Shown: positions 57,201 to 64,000 of the stretch, piece after piece
Layout of the letters: each line of letters starts with the position of its first letter
How positions within the stretch are numbered: the stretch's first letter is position 1
Source of the DNA: Pisaster brevispinus
Lineage: Eukaryota > Echinodermata > Asteroidea > Forcipulatida > Asteriidae
NCBI GenBank assembly: GCA_023634235.1
Contig: JAMKCF010000002.1
Location: 12,464,591 to 12,528,590 of the forward strand
Length of the DNA stretch: 64,000 nt
Direction of reading: 5' to 3'
The notes under the pieces: model-generated
Databases searched by the model: none
Told to the model about the DNA's origin: nothing
The model's input: the letters and a program-made list of their open reading frames with translations, nothing else
Made by a program: the position numbers and the translations under genes

Positions 57201-60200
57201 CAAACACTCTACAGTATCGGCTGATTGTCCGAGATGTCCATTCTCTTCAAATCTTGCAGTTGTACACATGCCTGGACTCTATCCAGCAGATGGAGGTAGC
57301 GTAGCAATCTTGTCATATATCTCAATGTTGAGTTTTTTGGCCCTTCACACGAGAGCAGTTTAGCATGGGTCCCTCGCTAAATTGTAGCACGAATGCAAAT
57401 TTTTGAAAGGATTGTGAAAGGAGAACAATTTTTGTACTGCCAAAGGTCCCTTGTGAAATCTTCTCCCAAACAATTTGCTAAATTTTGTCGGTTTAACTTT
57501 GACTGCATAGTTGACAATTAATTAATCTTTATGAGTGCAACAGTGAGAATATTTTCATTATCATCATCATCCTGTACTGTGCAGAAACCTCCTCCAGGGT
57601 ACATGTAAAATCGCACATTGGTTGAGGTGCAAACAAGCAGGTGCAGACAAATCTCAAGGCATGGTTAGCACCCTTAACATTGGTCCTCTGGCCAAATGCT
57701 AGGTAAAAAGACCTCAGGACCTTTTAGAATTTTCTTCGAGTGGTCCAGCTGGCTAGTTCAGTGTTGAAAAGCATCCCTATATTAGTATGAAATACGGACC
57801 AGTGAAAAAGCTGACAGACTATTGAAGGGACAAGGTAACTGGTCCTGCTGACTAGTGACTGGAAAACTTAAGGGCAACCCCTGCAAGGCATACAAAACAG
57901 ACACGTATAATTATGTGCAAGTAGAAGCAGTTATTTAATATTTTGTTTGGGGATAGGTGATTAGCTGAAGGTGACACCGCTTAGTCTGTTCTTGCAGACA
58001 TCCAGGGTTGGTGACTCAACAGCTTGCCTAGTGAATACGAGTTGAACAATGGAACGTCCCAGTGGTATCGACTAGCCACTACAATCGTCAAAAAGTCTGG
58101 CGTGCAGTAGTCAAGAAAGAGGGGACAACAAAATGTGAATAGATTAGTACCAAAATGCACAGTTAGGCCTATATGATGTAGGCAATGGAATGGTTTGATT
58201 AACGAATGCTGTGTGATCAAACATCTTCCAATCAAATGACAAGGATTTTGGGTATAATAGCTCGGAGGTCATGACCTCTGTTGCCCTGGTCTTGGCCTTG
58301 GTGCCCCTTAAAAAATGTCCCATAACCCTAAAGACTTTCCAATGGTCTTCAAAGATTAAATATCGGGTCTGTTCTTTGTTACTGCTGCATATTAATTGGA
58401 GATGACCAAATGATGAGGAAGTATGTATCATTCATGTCTGATGCTTCTGCCCTCTAGTGGTCATCTGACTCCGCCTTCATCCTGTGTGGCATGTTCAAGA
58501 GAGGCATCGTTCAGGTGTGGTCGTTGGAACAGCCTGAATGGACGTGTAAGATTGACGAAGGCTCGGCAGGTTTGACTGCCGTACGATGGAGTCCCGATGG
58601 GCGACACATACTGACTACTGCAGAGTTTAACCTGAGAATCACCGTGTGGTCGCTAGTCACCAAGTCTGTATCGTACATCAAGTACCCTAAAGAATCTAAA
58701 CAGTGTAAGTTGAAGGAAGATGGCAGAAACGTGTTTTTTTTTTTTTTTTTAACCCTAACCCTGACGTTGCATGTTGTGGACAAATGGTTTTAAAAAGAGC
58801 ACTGGACTCAAGCTCTGGTTATTCTGGTCAGCAGAGTGTGGGTTTGAGTCCCATCGCGGCACTTGTGTCATTGAGCAAGATGCTTTACCATAATTGCTTT
58901 GTCCTTTGGATGGGACATTAAGCCATAGGTCCCACAGGATCAGTAGTGTACATAAAACATGTAAAAGAACCCAGAACACTTATCATGGAAGAGTAGTTTC
59001 TGGTTCGCATAGCAAGCACCCTTGCACTTCCAGCATTAACTGGTTAAAGACTTGTGGAGATTCCTGAAATTTCCAGTATACACTTTTTAATGAAATGTCA
59101 ATAACTGTGTTCTGTTGCAGCAATGCATTTTAGTAAAGATGGGAAGTACTTAGCACTGGCGGAGAGGCGAGACTGCAAAGACTTCATCAGTGTCTTTGCC
59201 TGTAATACGTGGCAGTTGGTTAAGGTAAGCCAAGCTCAGAATGTACTGAATCAGGAAAAACTTTCATTTTAAACTCTGGCAATCTTATAATCAATAATAT
59301 GCAATGACCAAAATAGGTAGGGTCATACTTTTGTAATGACCCCAAAACCGGTTGTTGTATTTTTTATCAAAATGCTAACTGTTATAAATATGGTAATGGT
59401 AGTAAGCGCCCTGTAAAATTATTTTATTTGATGTACCCCTGTTGATTAGAAATCAATAAAAGTGTTTCAGAAAATTTGAATCTCCAAACAAAAGATCGCC
59501 CAAGGAGACTTTTGAAGATTAAAATTTCTATGGTGTCTGTTTGTGAATGCTGCAGCCTGAGATGCGGTTGATACACGCTGTCACCTCACTAAACGTGGAT
59601 GTATTCGACTTTCTAGATGAAAATTATGTGACTGTTTTTGGTGTTACTTTCTCAAAAAGTAGATACTGTATTCAGCTGGAACTTTCACTCGTGACTTTTA
59701 TCGTATCTTTCTCGATTATAATTGGCGGTTATGAATTAGCATTACATTGACGAAAACCAGTAAATGACCCTACCTTTTATATTGTAAGTAAACGAAAATG
59801 TTGATGGAAGTTTGTTGGATGGGTTTTATTTTTGCAGCATTTTGAAACGGATACTCGAGATATGGCTGGTCTGGAATGGTCTCCTGATGGCAGCGTACTC
59901 TGTGTCTGGGATTCTCTGCTAGAGGTAAGGTTCTATCAGTTCAAAAAAAGCACCAGTTTATTTTTCTGTGATCTTCTCATTTTAACCCTCCTACTGTTAC
60001 TGTAACATTTTCCAGCGAGTTGATCAACCATTTGAAACCATTCAACTGTACAGGTTGTGTATGGTTGAACAACTGTGGACAAGTTTTGCAAAAAGCCATT
60101 TTGAGATATGGCGTGTCGTGGCCGAGCGGATAAGAGCACCGGACTCAAGCTCTGGTGTTTCTGATCAGCAGAGTGTGGGTTCAAGTCTCGGTCGTGACAC

Positions 60201-63200
60201 TTGTGTCCTTAAGCAAGACACATAACCATGATTGCTTCGTCCTTCGGATGGGACGTAAAGCCGTTGGTCCCGTGTGTTGTGTAACGCACGTAAAAGAACC
60301 CAGTGCACTTATCGAAAAGAGAAGGGGTCCGTCCCGGTGTTTCTGGTTTGATTGGCTGCATATTGCACCACAGCACCTTGAAAACCATTACACGGTGCTA
60401 TGTAAAGGAGTAGGTCTCATACTTCAAACGAAGCCCCACATACCTTGCAGGAAAATACTTAATGTTGAAGCGCCTTGAGCGTCACTGAGTGACAAATATG
60501 AGCGCTGTATAAATAGCCATTATTATTATTATTATTATTATTATTTATAATTGCACTGTTTGGTTTGGGTAAATCTGTCTTTATACACCTCCTATGGTGA
60601 TCACCATATCTCAAAAAGGATAATAGGACTACATGTAACTGTTTACAGGGGCGTTCTTTGTGTGCATTTACCATGTGATGTCGTTCCGTCAGTGCAACAA
60701 TGTTGTATCTTGATTTTGCAAAAACATCTCGCACAAAAATGCTCCTTGCAAAATTGTCGTATCTCGGGCCTCTCGGCGAGTACTTGTTTTGTGTTTACAT
60801 CCTGGCTATTATGATGTTTTGACAATTTCGTCTAGTTACTAAATCACAATTTATTGATTTGTGCAGTTCATAATCGTAGATGTTAAACGGTAAACCAATG
60901 TTTGTATGAGAGAGATTGACTGTTTTCAGCTTGGCATTTATATCCCCTTTTGGTTGCTTTGCTGAGCTCCATTGATGGGAAGATCATCCAAACAAACAAA
61001 GCAATACCTGCCGATTTCTGTTGAATAAGAAACATTCACTGGTTATTTTTGTTGTTAACCTTTTACAGACCACAGCTGTTGAAAACAGCTTTTACCAAAA
61101 TGCTCAAAGCGGCTGCAAGATCTGACCTTCTTCCACTCAACCAAAAAGGTCAAAGTAAAGGTTATGACCTGAGTTGACATTTTCTGATGTTTCCCATGTC
61201 AACAAAGTATGTAAAACAAAACAATATTTCTGATTTATATCATTTTTTCTCTAAAGGGTTGTATTTCAAAGACCAAAGGAGCTGGTTGAATGAATGAACT
61301 CTTATAACAAACCTAATGCCTAATCTCCAGTCTTGTGTTTACATGAATCTCAATGGCGAAACCCTCAGATGGCAGTCTTTATATTTTCATTTTCTCACAG
61401 TACAATGTCTTGCTATACTCTGTGGACGGGCGTTGTCTGGCGACCTTCAAGGCTTATGAATATGCATTAGGTATCAAGTCCATTGCCTGGTCACCTAGTA
61501 GCCAGTTTCTTGCCATCGGAAGCTTTGATCAAAAGGTGAGTAGTCTGATGTCACCAAAATAGTCAACAGTACAGGGATTTCATAGTAAGAATACAGGGAT
61601 GTGATTTTTCTGTTTTTTCTCGGAAATTCATTTGTTTCTTTTTACTCCCCTCCCCCCCCCCTCCCAAAAAGCCTATCATATCCCTGTAATAATAATATGC
61701 AGTTCTCATGTAGTGCTTAAGGTCAAGTGGCTTGTTGTCAACCAACACAAAGGCATTATAATTAGGGCTGATTTAATTGGCACTGCAAATGTAAGCCTCA
61801 AAGTTTGGGCCATTTTATCCAGCCTGGGACACTGCTTGGTTTAAAGAAGAAAAAAGATGAGGCAATTATTGCTGGTTTGGTGGAGATGCTCAGCAGCTGG
61901 TTTGTTTTTTATATCCTTAATTGAAGAAAGAAATGACAATGATTTTCTTCCTTCTTTGTAGATCCGCGTATTGAATCATGTGACTTGGAAGAGAGTTGTA
62001 GAGCATCCTCATCCTACCACTGTAGACAGCAGCTCAGTGGTGAGTATTTGGAGTAAATCCTCTTAAATAGTGACAAGTTTTTTGATAATTCTTTGGTCTG
62101 AAATGCTTGTTATTATCATCATTGATTGAGTACAACGTACGCTTGGGTCGGGCACGATGACAGAGACGCCACATGTCTCGTTTCATCATCACTGTCTTGA
62201 GTCTATCAGCAGTCCTCCTTCAGGGTCTTGACCATTGAAGGAAGCTCACGGTTCATCTTCCCATGGGTTGGTTCCCTGAGGATCACCTTGATGGCGGGCA
62301 ACTCTGGCTGCCCAGGGATCTAGTCTTATGCATTTGAGCAATAAGAATAGGTATTTTTACAGTGTGAATAGGTATTTTTACACTGTGAATAGGTATTTTT
62401 ACAATGTGAATAGGTATTTTTACAATGTGAATAGGTATTTTTACAATGTGAATAGGTATTTTTACAATGTGAATAGGTATTTTTACAGTGTGAATAGGTA
62501 TTTTTACAATGTAAATAGGTATTTTTTCACAATGTGATTAAGGTATTTTTACAATGTGAAAAGCTCCTTTTACAATGTGAATAGGCATTCCTGCATAGTA
62601 ACTTAATGGCAGGGTGTTATGTGAAATCAATCTTAGGTTATCTACAAAGAAGTTGAGAAGAGACCCCAGCTGGTTAGAGAAAGTGGACGGGGAGTCAGTA
62701 GCCAGGCCAACTGGAGGCCAGACACTAGTATGTTCAGCGTACAAAGTAAATGTAAGTCGTGATAACAATACAAGCAATGATCGCTATTAAACAGGATGTA
62801 GCATTGATTACTTTCAATTACATATTACCCAAGTAGATCCCTGTCAACTGCATACACACAAAAAGTAGCTACATGTAAGCACAACAATACTTACCAGAAT
62901 AAGGTTACCAGCCAAAATACCATGCCACATGTACCATTTATGACTGTTGTCCCGTTCATTTTTGCTGAGCAGCAAAATATTATCTGCTTAAGCTGCTCTA
63001 TGAAACTGGGCCCCGATTGGAAGATTGTTGGTCATGCTGCATTCATTTATAAAAACCATTACATGGCCCACGTCATAAACCTTGCATTTTCTGACGATTG
63101 ACTGTGCATTTTTATCACATATTTTTTTTAATACTTTTGCACACTAGACCACAACATGCGTTATATACCGTAGTGCAAAACGCCCTCGTAGTGGATGCCA

Positions 63201-64000
63201 GAATGCAATCTTATACAGTTTGTTTATTCTTATAGTTTTATAATATCCTCAAATCAAAGGACAAAGATCTACTTGGATGTCATATCAACCAAATGATGAA
63301 TGTTTTGCTTTCGTGCAATGGAGTAAATATTTGCAAATGAATCCTTCAGTATGAAATGTCCAAATAAAACGAAATGCTCCATTCACACTGGTCTGGTTCA
63401 GCACTCTCACCTCCGGAGCTTACTGTTTCAATCCTCCCCTGACATTTACAGATGAGGTTCTGACTGATGGGTCAATTCAAATTCCAGTGGTCAAGCCAGA
63501 CCCGGATAAAGCCAATCCTAAAGTTGGAGTCGGGCAGCTCTCATTTAGTCCCGATAACAGATACATGGCCTCCAAGAACGGTAAGTCTCTACCTCTTAAA
63601 TCTCTACCTCTTAAAACCTTCCACTTAATTCATTCATTTGCCCATTCATATTGGTGTATAGAAAAGATTCAACCTCGGAGCATCATTAATTATTGATTTT
63701 ATGGATCACTTTTTAATTTCACTTCATGTGAAGTTTGGTAATGAATAGCTCTCCTCAATCCTTGTATTTTGTAAAATGAAGTGACTTCAACCCCTGCCTT
63801 CACAAAATTAGCAAAATTATCTAATTATAGTCGAAAAAATACTAAAACAGCTACCGGAAACACTTAAATTACTATTGAGGAATTTAAAATTTTGTCGTCC
63901 TGTCTTTGATGTCCTGGTTTGATTATTGTACACTGTTTTTTTATGTTTGCAGATAACATGCCTAATGCATTGTGGATATGGGATGTACAGAATCTGAGCC
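54239..64000 (+). CDS. WRAP73: WD repeat-containing protein WRAP73 (WDR8), 3' end outside window
   Basis: Ten coding exons in consistent phase: 54239-54307, 57200-57295, 58458-58704, 59121-59224, 59838-59924, 61401-61535, 61962-62039, 62637-62751, 63452-63580, 63953-64000+. 369 codons are visible of an expected ~460 by comparison with human. It starts [20 protein letters not shown] and continues with [76 protein letters not shown] and [20 protein letters not shown], all characteristic of this WD40 family. WRAP73 with SSX2IP acts at the centrosome in spindle anchoring and ciliogenesis. The last visible residues [12 protein letters not shown] belong to a WD repeat. No lesions seen. Confidence 0.95.
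56538..56636. repeat. Hairpin repeat TAGTTGCGATAAT...CAACTA
   Basis: TAACCCTCCATTCTCCTG and CAGGAGGATGGAAGGTTA form the inner arms. Larger relative of the hairpin at 52816-52881. Confidence 0.6.
57036..57110 (+). mobile_element. tRNA-derived SINE head in WRAP73 intron 1
   Basis: A box TAGCTCAGTTGG (57044-57055) and B box GGTTCAAATCT (57086-57096), with a paired CCGGAACGTTAATCTGG arm. The left flank GACAAAATAGGGAGACCACC is shared with 41.2 kb. Confidence 0.65.
58790..58990 (+). mobile_element. tRNA-Leu-derived SINE, partial
   Basis: ACTGGACTCAAGCTCTGGT, GGGTTTGAGTCCC, then TTGCTTTGTCCTTTGGATGG and GTAAAAGAACCCAG. Same family as 60111-60545 but lacking the start of the head and the tail. WRAP73 intron 3. 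Confidence 0.7.
60111..60545 (+). mobile_element. Full-length tRNA-Leu-derived SINE
   Basis: The head GTCGTGGCCGAGCGGATAAG, CACCGGACTCAAGCTCTGGT (anticodon arm like tRNA-Leu CAA), long variable arm and B box GGGTTCAAGTCTC form an almost complete tRNA fold. The body has CGTCCTTCGGATGGGACGTA and GTAAAAGAACCCAGTGCACT. The tail is GAGCGCTGTATAAATAGCC followed by (ATT)n. WRAP73 intron 5. Confidence 0.8.
60650..60850. repeat. GTGCAACAATGTTGTATCTTG dispersed repeat copy
   Basis: Same family as 45637-45840 and 50585-50980 (TCGCACAAAAATGCTCCTTGC, GTGTTTACATCC, TGTTTTGACAATTTC). WRAP73 intron 5. Confidence 0.5.
62339..62590. repeat. 21-bp tandem repeat (GTGAATAGGTATTTTTACAAT)n
   Basis: About eleven units in WRAP73 intron 7, with the last ones degenerate. 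Open in one frame only because the unit is a multiple of three. Confidence 0.9.
62840..63014. mobile_element. Hairpin MITE, GGGCCC family, decayed left end
   Basis: Internal AATAAGGTTACCAGCCAAAA and right end GCTCTATGAAACTGGGCCCC. WRAP73 intron 8. Confidence 0.6.

Noticed and set aside
62328..62537. ORF of repeated RYFYNVN units
   Set aside because: Produced by the 21-bp tandem repeat in WRAP73 intron 7. Flanking exons splice over it.

Overview
The window looks like nuclear DNA of an invertebrate deuterostome, most likely an echinoderm. It is AT-rich, with many short introns, hairpin MITEs and tRNA-derived SINEs, and it holds clear animal orthologues of DNAJC11, MRPL51 and WRAP73. The exact taxon cannot be read from the sequence alone.

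Layout. (1) About 1-32.4 kb is a minus-strand tandem array of one family of cell-surface immunoglobulin receptors, read right to left. It contains two intact genes (7457-9193 long, 14368-15534 short), one open gene cut by the window edge (1-1090), one full-length gene broken by a 4-bp deletion (23914-25625), and four fragments (about 6660, 16505, 20905 and 32215). The genes have no introns. Each has a nearly invariant signal peptide, a cysteine-rich V-like Ig domain, a second Ig domain, an S/T/P stalk and a TM segment. The long tail ends in an ITIM (LIYADL) followed by an ITSM-like motif (TLYAGI). The short gene lacks both and has an Asp inside its TM segment. Six copies keep a palindromic CRE (TGACGTCA) about 65-110 bp upstream of the ATG. 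(2) Segmental duplications shaped the array: about 1-7 kb is paralogous to about 7.5-15.6 kb. A second block, 16.8-18.5 kb, is paralogous to 32.4-34.45 kb and carried a copy of DNAJC11 exon 1 into the array. (3) About 27-34 kb is repeat-rich: palindromic elements, MITEs, four 450-bp tandem units and a 129-bp hairpin. (4) 34333-48853 (+) is complete DNAJC11 with 15 coding exons (564 aa). Its introns hold MITEs, 13-, 104-, 171- and about 112-bp tandem repeats and SINE heads. (5) 51937-54006 (-) is MRPL51 with two coding exons, head to head with WRAP73, which starts at 54239 (+) and runs off the right edge with ten coding exons in view. The 232 bp between their ATGs should be a bidirectional promoter.

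Functionally the right half is housekeeping (mitochondrial membrane organisation, mitoribosome, centrosome/spindle). The left half is an expanding, partly decaying family of putative inhibitory and short-tailed recognition receptors. This is the part most likely to be undescribed: its architecture parallels vertebrate SIRP/Siglec-like receptors and cnidarian allorecognition loci, but in intronless form. All functional statements for that family are inference from motifs.
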